The notes below the pieces were generated by a model. That model made no database searches, had not been told where the DNA came from, and saw only the letters and a program-made list of their open reading frames with translations. Of a DNA stretch of 64,000 nt, positions 43,704 to 52,589 are shown piece by piece. This DNA comes from Caballeronia terrestris (GTDB lineage Bacteria; Pseudomonadota; Gammaproteobacteria; Burkholderiales; Burkholderiaceae). Both the position numbers and the translations under genes were made by a program. The stretch spans positions 124,001 through 188,000 of the forward strand of contig NZ_FCOL02000003.1 of the NCBI RefSeq assembly GCF_001544515.1. Reading direction: 5' to 3'. How positions within the stretch are numbered: position 1 is the stretch's first letter; each line of letters starts with the position of its first letter.

Positions 43704-46445
43704 TCAGACCGTGCTCAAGCGCGCCATTTCAGTTTCGACGATGAGCTTCTTCAGCTCCGGCACGCATGATCCGCAATTGCCGCCGGCCTTGAGACACGAC
43801 GTGATTTCTGCCGCCGTCTTGAGCCCTTGCTCGCGAATCGCGCTGCAGATCGTATTGCGTCCGACGCCGAAACAAGAGCAAACGGTAGGTCCCGTATCGA
43901 CGCCCTTGCCGACCGGCTGTCCGAGCAAGAGGCCGATGCGGTCCTCCTCGTCGAGCTGGTCCTTCGCGAACAGAGTCGAAAGCCATGTACGCGCAGGCAG
44001 TTCAGGCCGCTCGGAAAGAAACACGCAAGCCTCGATGCGATCGTCCACCACATACACCGCGCGATACACGCCTGCGGAACGGTCTTCGTATTCGAGCCAG
44101 TCGGCATGCGGATCATCGACGTCCAGCATCGCGCGCGCCCATGCACGATGATCGTCGGAGCCTTCGAAGTGCTTGCGTCCCGCCAGCTCGTAGCGCACGA
44201 ATTGCGCGCCCTGAATGCGCGTCCAGTAGGTCACGTCATCGAGCAAAGGTGTATCCCGGCTCAACGCGAAGCCATGCCAAGACACATGGAATTTCTCCAC
44301 GGCAACCGGCGTGTGCTTGAACTCCGGCTCGCCGGAAACGGGATCGACCACGGGGTTCACCACGGCGCCAACGCGCGCATCGGAGGCGACCTGGTCGTTC
44401 CAGTGGATCGGCACGAACACGCTGCCGCGCGACATGCCGCCACCATGCTGCACGCGCGCGACCATCGATCCCCAGCGGCTCGACACGCGCGCGAGTTCGC
44501 CTTCGCGCACGCCGCATGCGAGCGCGTCTTGCGGATGCATGTCGATGAATGCTTCGCCGATGTGACCCGCTAGCTTCGCGGACTTGCCGGTGCGCGTCAT
44601 CGTGTGCCACTGGTCGCGCACGCGGCCCGTGTTGAGCACGAGCGGGTAGTCGTCGTCGATGGCGTTGACCGGTGCGCGCGGCGGCGTCGCGATGAAGCGC
44701 GCGCGGCCGTCCGCGTGACGATAGCGATGGTCACCGAAGAGCCGTTCCGTGCCCACTGCGTTTGCCGTTGTCACAGGCCACTGGATCGGCGTGAGCGCGT
44801 CATAGCGCGCGCGGTCCATGCCCGTCAGCGCGCCGAGATCGAACGCACGCGACACGCGGTCTTCTTCGTTTCGATAAGCGCTCAGTCGCGCGTGTTCATC
44901 GAAAATTTCGTGCACGCCCCTGAAGTCGAAGCCTTCGTAGCCCATGCGTCGCGCGACGTCGCAGATGATCCGCCAGTCCGCGCGCGCTTCGCCCGGCACC
45001 GGAAGAAACGCGCGCTGACGCGAGATGCGGCGCTCCGAATTCGTTACCGTGCCGTCCTTCTCACCCCAGCCGAGCGCGGGCAGCAAAACGTGCGCGAACG
45101 CATTCGTATCGGTGCGCTCGATGATGTCCGAGCTCACCACGAGTTCACATCGCGCGAGCGCGCGCTTCGCTTGCTCGCCGTCGGGCAGGCTCACGACCGG
45201 GTTCGTGCCCATGATCCAGACCGCCTTGATGCGGCCCGCCTCGATCGCGTTGAAGAGATCGACCGCCTTCAGTCCGGGTCGCGACGCAATCGACGGCGAT
45301 TCCCAGAACGTCTGCACGAGTTCGCGGTGTTCGACGTTATCGAGTTCGAGATGAGCGGCCAGCATGTTCGCGAGGCCGCCGACTTCGCGTCCACCCATCG
45401 CGTTAGGCTGTCCGGTGAACGAGAACGGCCCCATGCCGGGCTTGCCGATGCGTCCCGTCACGAGATGGCAGTTGATGATGCTGTTGACCTTGTCGGTACC
45501 CGAGCTCGACTGGTTGACGCCTTGCGAATACACCGTCACGACACGCTCGGTGCGCGCGAAGAGACGATAGAACTCGAGCAACTCATGCGCATCGATCTTG
45601 CAGGCCCTGGCCGTTTGCGTGAGATCGGAGCCATCGGTTGCGGCGAGCGCGGCATCGAAGCCCGACGTGTGCGCATCGACGAACGCGGCGTCGGTCGTAT
45701 CGTGTTCCGCGAGGAACGCGAGCAGGCCGTTGAAGAGCTGCACGTCGGAACCTGACTTCAGCGGCAGATGCAGGTCCGCCATTTCGCAGGTCGCCGTATA
45801 GCGCGGATCGATCACGACGATCTTCATCTCCGGCCGCTTCTCCTTCATCTTCACGATGCGCTGAAAGAGAATCGGATGACACCATGCCGTATTCGATCCG
45901 ACGAGCACGACGAGGTCCGCGAGTTCGAGGTCCTCGTAGTTCACCGGCACGATGTCCTCGCCGAACGCGCGCTTGTGCCCCGCCACCGACGATGACATGC
46001 AAAGCCGCGAGTTCGTGTCGATGTTTGCGCTGCCGACGTAACCCTTCATCAGCTTGTTGGCGACGTAGTAGTCCTCGGTCAGCAGTTGGCCCGATACGTA
46101 GAGCGCGACCGAATCAGGACCGTGTTGGTCGATGATGCGCGTGAAGCCGTCAGCGACCACGCCGATCGCATCGCTCCACGGCACCGCGTGCATGGCGCCG
46201 CTGTCCTTGTCGCGCAGCTTCGGTTGCAGCAGCCGTCCGTCGAGGCCCACCGTTTCGCCGAGTGCCGAGCCCTTCACGCAGAGGCGCCCGAAGTTCGACG
46301 GATGCGTTTCGTCGCCGGCGATGTCGGGTTGCGCGTGCCCGCGCGGCGTCGCCTTCACGCCGCAGCCGACGCCGCAATACGGGCACGTCGTCTTCACGGT
46401 TGAAGAAGAAGCCGACGACGAAATAGGGATGACGGGAAAGCTCAC
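43704..46445 (-). CDS. nasA: Assimilatory nitrate reductase, catalytic subunit
   Basis: 913 residues from a GTG at 46445. N-terminal [4Fe-4S] cysteines C21, C24, C28 and C56 (CPYCGVGC ... GRLC), a molybdopterin domain with TNSRLCMSSS (Mo-ligand Cys), and a C-terminal MopB-type domain. An added BFD-like [2Fe-2S] domain lies at the end (TVCSCFGVGRNTICSAI ... GGNCGSCVPELKKL), which marks the assimilatory NasA type. Reduces nitrate to nitrite in the cytoplasm. Last gene of the leftward nitrate operon; electrons probably come from the FAD oxidoreductase gene before it. Confidence 0.93.
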   Translation of the reverse strand: MSFPVIPISSSASSSTVKTTCPYCGVGCGVKATPRGHAQPDIAGDETHPSNFGRLCVKGSALGETVGLDGRLLQPKLRDKDSGAMHAVPWSDAIGVVADGFTRIIDQHGPDSVALYVSGQLLTEDYYVANKLMKGYVGSANIDTNSRLCMSSSVAGHKRAFGEDIVPVNYEDLELADLVVLVGSNTAWCHPILFQRIVKMKEKRPEMKIVVIDPRYTATCEMADLHLPLKSGSDVQLFNGLLAFLAEHDTTDAAFVDAHTSGFDAALAATDGSDLTQTARACKIDAHELLEFYRLFARTERVVTVYSQGVNQSSSGTDKVNSIINCHLVTGRIGKPGMGPFSFTGQPNAMGGREVGGLANMLAAHLELDNVEHRELVQTFWESPSIASRPGLKAVDLFNAIEAGRIKAVWIMGTNPVVSLPDGEQAKRALARCELVVSSDIIERTDTNAFAHVLLPALGWGEKDGTVTNSERRISRQRAFLPVPGEARADWRIICDVARRMGYEGFDFRGVHEIFDEHARLSAYRNEEDRVSRAFDLGALTGMDRARYDALTPIQWPVTTANAVGTERLFGDHRYRHADGRARFIATPPRAPVNAIDDDYPLVLNTGRVRDQWHTMTRTGKSAKLAGHIGEAFIDMHPQDALACGVREGELARVSSRWGSMVARVQHGGGMSRGSVFVPIHWNDQVASDARVGAVVNPVVDPVSGEPEFKHTPVAVEKFHVSWHGFALSRDTPLLDDVTYWTRIQGAQFVRYELAGRKHFEGSDDHRAWARAMLDVDDPHADWLEYEDRSAGVYRAVYVVDDRIEACVFLSERPELPARTWLSTLFAKDQLDEEDRIGLLLGQPVGKGVDTGPTVCSCFGVGRNTICSAIREQGLKTAAEITSCLKAGGNCGSCVPELKKLIVETEMARLSTV

Positions 46446-46458
46446 GTTCGGTTCCGGT

Positions 46459-47721
46459 TCAGGCGGCCAGCGCCTCGCAAAGGGTCTTGCCGAACAGCAA
46501 CTGGCTGCGCAGCGCGGAGATGTCGGTGCGGTTCTGGATCAGGTCGAAGTACCAGCCGCCGTCCTTCACGTCGCCATAGAGCACGGCGCCGATCACGCGG
46601 CCGCCTTCGAGCACGAGACGCTTGTAGATGCCGCGCTTCGGATCGCGCAGCACGAGATCCTCGCTGCCCGGCCCGCCGATGAAATCGCCCGCCGAATAGA
46701 GATCGACGCCCGTCACCTTGAGCTTCGTCGCGGTCGCGCGCTGCACGTAGCGGCGATGCCCCGCGCCCGCGAGATGCGCGCCCGCGACACGCGCCTGATC
46801 CCAGATCGGTGCGACGAGCCCGAAGGTCGCCGTGCGATGCTGCACGCATTCGCCGACCGCATAGACGCGCGGATCGTAGGTCTGCAACGTATCGTCGACG
46901 ACGATCGCGCGTTCGCAATGCAGCCCGGCCGCTTTGGCAAGGTCGATGTTCGGCCGCACGCCTGCCGTCATTACGACGAGATCGGCAGGAATCTCGGCGC
47001 CGTCGGCGAAACGCACGGCCGTCACGCGATCCGGGCCGACGATCTCCGCCGTGTTCGCCGCGAGCATGAAGCGCATGCCCTTCGCTTCGAGCGTGCGTTG
47101 CAGGAGCGTTGACGCGCTCTTGTCTAGCTGGCGATCCATCAACGCATCGGTGACGTGTACGACGGTAACGTGCATGCCCTGGCGTTGCAGGCCGTTGGCC
47201 GCTTCGAGCCCAAGCAAGCCACCGCCGATGATCACCGCGTGACGATGATCGCGCGCGGCCGTGAGCATCGTCTCGACGTCCTGGATATCGCGAAACGCGA
47301 TCACGCCCGGCAGTTGATGACCCGGCACCGGAATGATGAACGGCTTCGAACCGGTTGCGATCAGCAGGCGGTCATAGCGTGCTTCGATGCCCCTTTGCGA
47401 GCGCACGATGCGGCGCGCGCGATCGATTTCGGTAACCGGATCGCCCGCATGCAGTTCGATGTTGTTCTGCGTGTACCAGTCGCGCGAGTTGAGGATGATG
47501 TCGTCGACGCTTTTCTCGCCTGCGAGCACGGGCGAAAGCAGGATGCGGTTGTAGTTGCCGTACGGTTCGGCGCCGAACACGGTGATGTCGTAGAGAGCGG
47601 GCGCGAGCTTGAGCAGCTCCTCGACCGTGCGCATGCCCGCCATGCCGTTGCCGATCACGACGAGCTTCAGACGTCGTGCCGCCGTGCCGCCACCGCTCGA
47701 CGATGCATGCTCGATCTTCAT
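46459..47721 (-). CDS. FAD/NAD(P)H oxidoreductase of the nitrate operon
   Basis: 420 residues from the ATG at 47721, overlapping the nirD stop by ATGA. FAD motif VVIGNGMAGMRTVEE and NAD motif AVIIGGGLLGLEAANGLQ are intact, ATGSKPF lies between, and the second FAD contact is VYAVGECVQHR. It resembles the N-terminal half of NirB but lacks the iron-sulfur and siroheme parts. Position between nirD and nasA suggests it delivers NAD(P)H electrons to the BFD-type cluster of NasA (NasB-like role, inference). Confidence 0.85.
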   Translation of the reverse strand: MKIEHASSSGGGTAARRLKLVVIGNGMAGMRTVEELLKLAPALYDITVFGAEPYGNYNRILLSPVLAGEKSVDDIILNSRDWYTQNNIELHAGDPVTEIDRARRIVRSQRGIEARYDRLLIATGSKPFIIPVPGHQLPGVIAFRDIQDVETMLTAARDHRHAVIIGGGLLGLEAANGLQRQGMHVTVVHVTDALMDRQLDKSASTLLQRTLEAKGMRFMLAANTAEIVGPDRVTAVRFADGAEIPADLVVMTAGVRPNIDLAKAAGLHCERAIVVDDTLQTYDPRVYAVGECVQHRTATFGLVAPIWDQARVAGAHLAGAGHRRYVQRATATKLKVTGVDLYSAGDFIGGPGSEDLVLRDPKRGIYKRLVLEGGRVIGAVLYGDVKDGGWYFDLIQNRTDISALRSQLLFGKTLCEALAA

Positions 47722-48065
47722 GCCGCGACCCATACCTTGCCGGCTGCGACTTTTGCGGGGTAGGACGCGACCGAATGCGCGGGGACTTCGAGGCATTCCC
47801 CGGTGCGCAGATCGAAGTGATGCTTGTAGATCGGCGAGGCCACGACGACGCGTTCACCCAGGCTGCCGATCAATCCGCGCGAGAGCACCGAGGCTTGCGA
47901 GTTGGGGTCGTAGTTGTCGATGGCGAAGACGGTGTCGTTACCGCCGGCGACGTGGAATACGGCAACTTGCGAGCCGTTGATCAGCGCGCACACCCCCGTG
48001 TCGGGGATGATTTCGTGCAGGTCACAGACTGGGGTCCAGGATTGGTCGATTCGCTCTGCGTTCAT
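47718..48065 (-). CDS. nirD: Nitrite reductase small subunit NirD
   Basis: 115 residues; AAAGGA before the ATG. Rieske-like fold (WTPVCDLHEIIPDTGVCALI, VFAIDNYDPNS, VVVASPIYKHHFDLRTGEC) but without the paired Cys-His ligands of true Rieske proteins, which is normal for NirD. Partner of NirB in the cytoplasmic NADH nitrite reductase. Lies 37 bases after nirB. Confidence 0.92.
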   Translation of the reverse strand: MNAERIDQSWTPVCDLHEIIPDTGVCALINGSQVAVFHVAGGNDTVFAIDNYDPNSQASVLSRGLIGSLGERVVVASPIYKHHFDLRTGECLEVPAHSVASYPAKVAAGKVWVAA

Positions 48066-48102
48066 GATCCGTTTTCCTTTGGGTTACACCGGTTTAAGAA
48101 AA

Positions 48103-50646
48103 TCAAGCGCCAGCAGAATCCAGAACCGCGATAGGAATCACGCGCCCTGCACGTTCCTCGACGGTGGCAGGCCGAATCTGCCCTCTCTCCTCGACGAAGG
48201 CGACATTCCCATCGCCCTGATCGCTATTCACGAAGTGACGGAAGCGCTTGCGCGTCTCGGGATCAGTGACGGCCTTCTTCCACTCGCACTCGTACGTGTC
48301 GATGACAAGCTGCATCTCGGCCTCGAGTTCATCCGACAAACCGAGCTTGTCATGCACGACCACATCGATGAGATAGTCCAGTCCGCCTTCGAGGTTGTCA
48401 CGCCAGACGCTCGTCCGTTGCAACCGGTCCGCCGTGCGGATATAGAACATCAGGAAGCGGTCGATGTAACGAATGAGCGTTTCCTTGTCGAGATCGGAAG
48501 CGAGCAATTCGGCATGACGCGGCTTCATCCCGCCGTTGCCGCAGACATAGAGGTTCCAGCCCTTCTCTGTCGCGATGATCCCGATGTCCTTGCCTTGCGC
48601 TTCAGCACATTCCCGCGTACATCCCGACACGCCGAACTTGATCTTGTGGGGCGCACGCAAACCCTTGTAGCGATTCTCGACCTCGATCGCGAGCCCGACC
48701 GAATCGCCGACGCCATAGCGGCACCAGGTCGACCCGACGCACGACTTCACCGTGCGCAACGACTTGCCATACGCATGACCCGATTCGAAGCCAGCCGCAA
48801 TCAGCTCTTCCCAGATGAACGGCAACTGCTCGACACGCGCGCCAAAGAGATCGACACGCTGCCCACCAGTGATCTTCGTATAGAGCCCATACTTCTTCGC
48901 GACTTGCCCGACCGCGATCAAGCCCTCGGGCGTCACTTCACCACCCGGCATGCGCGGCACGACGGAATACGTGCCATCGCGCTGAATGTTCGCCAGGTAA
49001 TAGTCGTTCGAGTCCTGCAGGCTCGCGTGCTCCTTCTTCAGCACGAACTCGTTCCAGCACGAAGCAAGCACGCTGGCCACGACCGGCTTGCAGATATCGC
49101 ACCCATGCCCGCGCCCATGCTTCGCGAGCAGCGCACCGAAACTCTTCACGCCTTCCACGCGCACGATGTGATACAGCTCCTGACGCGAATAAGGAAAGTG
49201 CTCGCAGACATGGTTGTTCACGCTCATGCCCTGCCGCTTCATCTCGGACTTCATCACTTGCGTGACGAGCGGCACGCAGCCGCCGCACGATGCGCCGGCC
49301 TTGCAGGCGGCCTTCATCGCGCCGATGCTCGTCGCGCCCGCGCACACCGCTTCGCAAATCTCCGCCTTCGTGACGTTGTTGCACGAGCAGATCTGCGCCG
49401 CAGCCGGCAACGCCTCGACGCCGAGCGCGGGCTTCGCCTGTCCATCCGATTGCGGCAGGATCAGGAACTCCGGTGCGTCCGGCAATTCGATGCGATTCAG
49501 CATCATCTGCAAGAGCGTGCCGTATTCGCTCGCATCGCCGACCATCACGCTGCCCAGCAGATACTTGCCGCAATCCGACACCACGATCTTCTTGTACACC
49601 TGCTTGCGCTCGTCGCTGAACTGATACGTGCGGCTGCCCGGCGTCTTGCCGTGCGCATCGCCGATGCTCGCCACGTCCACGCCCATCAGCTTCAGCTTCG
49701 TGCTCATGTCCGCACCGCCGAATTCGGCCGCTTCGCCCAGCAACTGCTTGGCCGTCACGCGCGCCATGTCGTAGCCCGGAGCGACCAGGCCGAATACCTG
49801 GCCGTTCCACACCGCGCATTCGCCGATCGCGAAGATGTTCTCGTCGCTCGTGCGGCATGCATCGTCGATCACGATGCCGCCGCGCGCGCCCACTTCAAGC
49901 CCCGCCGCGCGCGCGATCTCGTCACGCGGACGAATGCCCGCGGAGAACACGATCATGTCGGTATCGAGATGCGTGCCGTCGGCGAACTGCATGCGGTTCG
50001 TGCCTGTCTCGCCATCGACGATCGCTTGCGTGCTGCGCTGCGTATGCACCGTCAGGCCCAATTCCTCGATACGGCTTTTAAGCACGCGCCCGCCGCCTTC
50101 GTCGACCTGCACGGCCATCAGACGCGGCGCGAATTCCACGACATGCGTTTGCAGCCCCATGTCGCGCAGCGCCTTCGCGCATTCGAGACCGAGCAGCCCG
50201 CCGCCGACCACCGTGCCCGTCTTAGAGCGCGCACCACATTCGCGCATCGCTTCGAGATCTTCGATCGTGCGGTAGACGAAGCAGTCCGCACGATCGCTGC
50301 CCGCGAGCGGCGGCACGAACGGATAGGAACCCGTCGCGAGCACGAGCTTGTCGTAGTCGAGCGTCTCGCCGGTCGAGACCGTCACCGTGCGCGCCGCGCG
50401 ATCGATCGACACCGCCCGCGCGTTCAGCTTCAGCACGAAGTTCTCACGCTCGAAGAAACCGGGCGCGACGAGCGACAGGTCGTCCGCCGTCTTGCCTGCG
50501 AAAAACTCGGACAGGTGCACGCGATCGTAGGCCGGACGCGGCTCTTCGCACAGCACGGTGATGTCGAGCCCTTCCGCCTGCGTGTCGGCGAGGCATTCGA
50601 GGAACTTGTGGCCGACCATCCCGTGACCGATGACGATGATTTTCAT
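48103..50646 (-). CDS. nirB: Nitrite reductase [NAD(P)H] large subunit NirB
   Basis: 847 residues; AAGGA before the ATG. FAD (IIVIGHGMVGHKFLE) and NAD (TVVGGGLLGLECAKAL) domains, a BFD-like [2Fe-2S] region (AQICSCNNVTKAEICEAV ... ASCGGCVPL), a ferredoxin-like sulfite/nitrite reductase half, and the siroheme/[4Fe-4S] cysteines CVGSTWC and GCTRECAEAQ. Six-electron reduction of nitrite to ammonium with NADH. Needs siroheme, whose methyltransferase gene is just across the divergent control region. Confidence 0.95.
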   Translation of the reverse strand: MKIIVIGHGMVGHKFLECLADTQAEGLDITVLCEEPRPAYDRVHLSEFFAGKTADDLSLVAPGFFERENFVLKLNARAVSIDRAARTVTVSTGETLDYDKLVLATGSYPFVPPLAGSDRADCFVYRTIEDLEAMRECGARSKTGTVVGGGLLGLECAKALRDMGLQTHVVEFAPRLMAVQVDEGGGRVLKSRIEELGLTVHTQRSTQAIVDGETGTNRMQFADGTHLDTDMIVFSAGIRPRDEIARAAGLEVGARGGIVIDDACRTSDENIFAIGECAVWNGQVFGLVAPGYDMARVTAKQLLGEAAEFGGADMSTKLKLMGVDVASIGDAHGKTPGSRTYQFSDERKQVYKKIVVSDCGKYLLGSVMVGDASEYGTLLQMMLNRIELPDAPEFLILPQSDGQAKPALGVEALPAAAQICSCNNVTKAEICEAVCAGATSIGAMKAACKAGASCGGCVPLVTQVMKSEMKRQGMSVNNHVCEHFPYSRQELYHIVRVEGVKSFGALLAKHGRGHGCDICKPVVASVLASCWNEFVLKKEHASLQDSNDYYLANIQRDGTYSVVPRMPGGEVTPEGLIAVGQVAKKYGLYTKITGGQRVDLFGARVEQLPFIWEELIAAGFESGHAYGKSLRTVKSCVGSTWCRYGVGDSVGLAIEVENRYKGLRAPHKIKFGVSGCTRECAEAQGKDIGIIATEKGWNLYVCGNGGMKPRHAELLASDLDKETLIRYIDRFLMFYIRTADRLQRTSVWRDNLEGGLDYLIDVVVHDKLGLSDELEAEMQLVIDTYECEWKKAVTDPETRKRFRHFVNSDQGDGNVAFVEERGQIRPATVEERAGRVIPIAVLDSAGA

Positions 50647-50656
50647 GACCGCGTCC

Positions 50657-51985
50657 TTAGTTGACTACACCGTTGTTGACCGAGAGCGCGCTTTCGCGCA
50701 ACGCGGCTTCCCGTGCCTTGTGCTCCGGGCTGAAGCGCACCGCGAGCGCGCACAGCGCGGAGACCGCGACGAGCATGCCGAGCATCGAGAGCGTCTGCTG
50801 CACGTTGCCGACGCCCTTCATCAGGAAGCCCGCCGCCACCGCGCCGACGTTGCCGCCCGCGCCGATCACGCCCGCCACGCCACCGAGCGCCTTGCGGTCG
50901 ATGAAAGGCACGAGCGCGTAGGTCGCGCCGCAGGCCATGTGCGTGAAGAGGCCGAACACGAGCATCGCGACGATCGCCAGCGCGACGCCGTCGGCGTGGG
51001 CGAACCAGAAGAGGCCGATGCCTTCGCCCGCGATCAGTGCGAAGAGGAGCGTCGAGCGCACGTCCAGGCCGCGCTTCGCCGCCACCTTGTCCGAGAGCCA
51101 GCCGCCGAGTGCGCGGGCGAAGAGTGCGAGAAGGCCGAAGCTGCCTGCCGCGATGCCCGCCGCCTTCAGCGAGAGCTGGAAGTGATCGACGTAATAGATG
51201 GCCGCGATGTTGTGGATGAACACTTCGACGCCGAAGCACGCGGCGTACGTCACGAACAGCATCCACACGCGATAGTTCGCGCAGGCCGTGCGGAAGCTGT
51301 CCCAGCCGCCTTTCTTGCCGCCGTCGATGGCGATGCCGCGTGCGCGCAGATCGGAGAAATCGCCTTGCGGGCAGTCTTGCGTATAGCGCCAGTAGAAGAA
51401 GGCCATGACCGGCATCGCGATGCCCGGCACGAGCAGCGCGACGCGCCATGCCGACTGTTCGCCGACGCCGATCACGATCGCCGCCGCGACTAGCAGCGGA
51501 ACGAGCGCCTGCGAAGCGCCGGCGCCCGCGTTGCCCCAGCCGGCGGTGGTCGCGTTCGCGGTGCCGACGACGTTCGGCGCGAACATCACCGACGTGTGGT
51601 ACTGCGTGATGACGAAGCTCGCGCCGATCGCGCCGATCGCGAGGCGGCACCAGAGGAAGCTCTCGTAGCCGGTCGCGAGCGCCGCGCCGAACACCGGCAC
51701 CGCGCCTGCAAGGAGGAGCGCCGAATACACCTTGCGCGGACCGAAGCGGTCGCACATCGGGCCGACGACGAGACGCACCAGGATCGTCACCGCGACGGCG
51801 GCGATGTTGATGTTAGCGATCTGGTCGACGGAGAGGTTGAACTCCTTTTTGATGAGCGGCATCAGCGGCGCGCAGGCGAACCACGCGAAGAAGCAGACGA
51901 AGAACGCCATCCACGTGAGGTGGAAAGCGCGCATCGGCGGCGTGCGCATGCTGAAGAGATCGATTCGGGTTGCCTTGTTTGCCAT
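50657..51985 (-). CDS. Nitrate/nitrite MFS transporter (NarK/NasA type)
   Basis: 442 residues from the ATG at 51985; the longer frame enters the leader terminator and is rejected. Twelve membrane helices. The nitrate signature GWGNAGAGASQALVPLL and the C-terminal GVAGVIGAGGNVGAVAAGF are the two NNP-family motifs. Imports nitrate for assimilation. First gene of the operon behind the ANTAR leader, followed 10 bases later by nirB. Confidence 0.93.
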   Translation of the reverse strand: MANKATRIDLFSMRTPPMRAFHLTWMAFFVCFFAWFACAPLMPLIKKEFNLSVDQIANINIAAVAVTILVRLVVGPMCDRFGPRKVYSALLLAGAVPVFGAALATGYESFLWCRLAIGAIGASFVITQYHTSVMFAPNVVGTANATTAGWGNAGAGASQALVPLLVAAAIVIGVGEQSAWRVALLVPGIAMPVMAFFYWRYTQDCPQGDFSDLRARGIAIDGGKKGGWDSFRTACANYRVWMLFVTYAACFGVEVFIHNIAAIYYVDHFQLSLKAAGIAAGSFGLLALFARALGGWLSDKVAAKRGLDVRSTLLFALIAGEGIGLFWFAHADGVALAIVAMLVFGLFTHMACGATYALVPFIDRKALGGVAGVIGAGGNVGAVAAGFLMKGVGNVQQTLSMLGMLVAVSALCALAVRFSPEHKAREAALRESALSVNNGVVN

Positions 51986-51997
51986 TTTCTTTTCCAG

Positions 51998-52048
51998 AAA
52001 AAGAAAAGGCGTCCCGCGAAACAGATGTCGATCTGCTCGGGGGACGCC
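51998..52048 (-). terminator. Leader terminator of the nitrate operon (minus strand)
   Basis: Stem GGCGTCCC / GGGACGCC (52048-52041 and 52015-52008 on the minus strand) followed by TTTTCTTTTT, a good intrinsic terminator about 15-60 bases before the transporter ATG. Its 5' arm overlaps the second ANTAR hairpin, so the two structures exclude each other. Confidence 0.85.
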
Positions 52049-52126
52049 ATTGTCCAAAAGCTCGGGTATCGGGGGTGCGCTCTGTTGCGCGTGCTGCGGT
52101 TATTTCTGCGGATCGCCGTTGATCCG
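52042..52126 (-). promoter_or_regulatory. ANTAR two-hairpin antitermination leader, nitrate operon
   Basis: Minus-strand RNA forms hairpin 1, CGGATC-AACGGC-GATCCG (52126-52109), and hairpin 2, GGAC-AATGGC-GTCC (52055-52042). Both have six-base loops with A at position 1 and G at position 4, the ANTAR consensus. Hairpin 2 shares bases with the terminator that follows. NasT, encoded nearby, is the expected binding protein. Confidence 0.85.
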
Positions 52127-52140
52127 ATGGCAAGACAAAA

Positions 52141-52156
52141 TGCAAGGGCTATGCCA
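52141..52156 (-). promoter_or_regulatory. Sigma-54 promoter of the nitrate operon
   Basis: Minus strand reads TGGCAT-AGCCC-TTGCA (52156 to 52141), matching the -24/-12 consensus with the right spacing. Predicted start is near 52130, just in front of ANTAR hairpin 1. Confidence 0.8.
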
Positions 52157-52245
52157 TCAGGGGTGATTTCCTTATAGGACGCGGCTTTGCGGGGTTTTCG
52201 CCGGGTCACGCGGACGCCGATCCGGATTCACGATGAAGCGCGGCG

Positions 52246-52368
52246 GCACATCGCTGGTGCGATGCAGCACTGCGGGCGTGCGCAGCGCACGCCGGGTTTT
52301 CAATTGGTGCATTCCCTCGAACGAGGCGCTTGGCGCCGAATCTGTGCAGCGCAGCACAGCAGGTGTGC
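52246..52368. promoter_or_regulatory. Three NtrC-like enhancer sites
   Basis: GCAC-N7-GTGC occurs at 52246-52260, 52267-52281 and 52354-52368. The first two are 21 bases apart, two turns of the helix. All lie between the two divergent sigma-54 promoters, about 65-120 bases from either, which is normal enhancer spacing for NtrC. Confidence 0.75.
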
Positions 52369-52422
52369 GCCTTTTGGAATTGCCGCCTGCTTTGGCACCG
52401 CCAATCAAGGCTCCAAGACGAA

Positions 52423-52438
52423 TGGCCCGCATATTGCA
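52423..52438 (+). promoter_or_regulatory. Sigma-54 promoter of the siroheme methyltransferase gene
   Basis: TGGCCC-GCATA-TTGCA has the full -24/-12 pattern. Predicted transcription start is near 52449, just in front of ANTAR hairpin 1 of the rightward leader. Confidence 0.8.
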
Positions 52439-52452
52439 TGGGCAAGAGCGCC

Positions 52453-52518
52453 GTCGGCAACGAAGCCGGCTCGCATCGATCACTGGCCTCCAAGGCAAAC
52501 CCCCGGACAACGGCGTCC
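52453..52518 (+). promoter_or_regulatory. ANTAR two-hairpin antitermination leader, siroheme methyltransferase gene
   Basis: Hairpin 1 is GTCGGC-AACGAA-GCCGGC (52453-52470, one G-U pair) and hairpin 2 is GGAC-AACGGC-GTCC (52505-52518). Both loops have A1 and G4. Hairpin 2 overlaps the 5' arm of the terminator behind it, so binding by NasT would block terminator formation. Confidence 0.85.
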
Positions 52519-52551
52519 CCTCGTGCACCCCACGAGCGGACGCCGTTTTTT
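52509..52551 (+). terminator. Leader terminator of the siroheme methyltransferase gene
   Basis: AACGGCGTCC (52509-52518) pairs with GGACGCCGTT (52538-52547), extended by an inner CTCGTG/CACGAG stem, then a T-run to 52551. It lies about 40 bases before the ATG at 52590 and shares its 5' arm with ANTAR hairpin 2. Confidence 0.88.
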
Positions 52552-52589
52552 GTTTAGTGCGCGGCATCAATATCCAAGAGGACATCACG

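Noticed and set aside
47914..50664. 916-codon plus-strand open frame
   Set aside because: Antisense shadow of nirB; Arg/His/Asp-rich with no domain, while the minus strand reads as intact NirB.
52388..52405. TGGCAC at about 52393 as another sigma-54 promoter
   Set aside because: No TTGC at the correct -12 distance; the site at 52423-52438 is complete.
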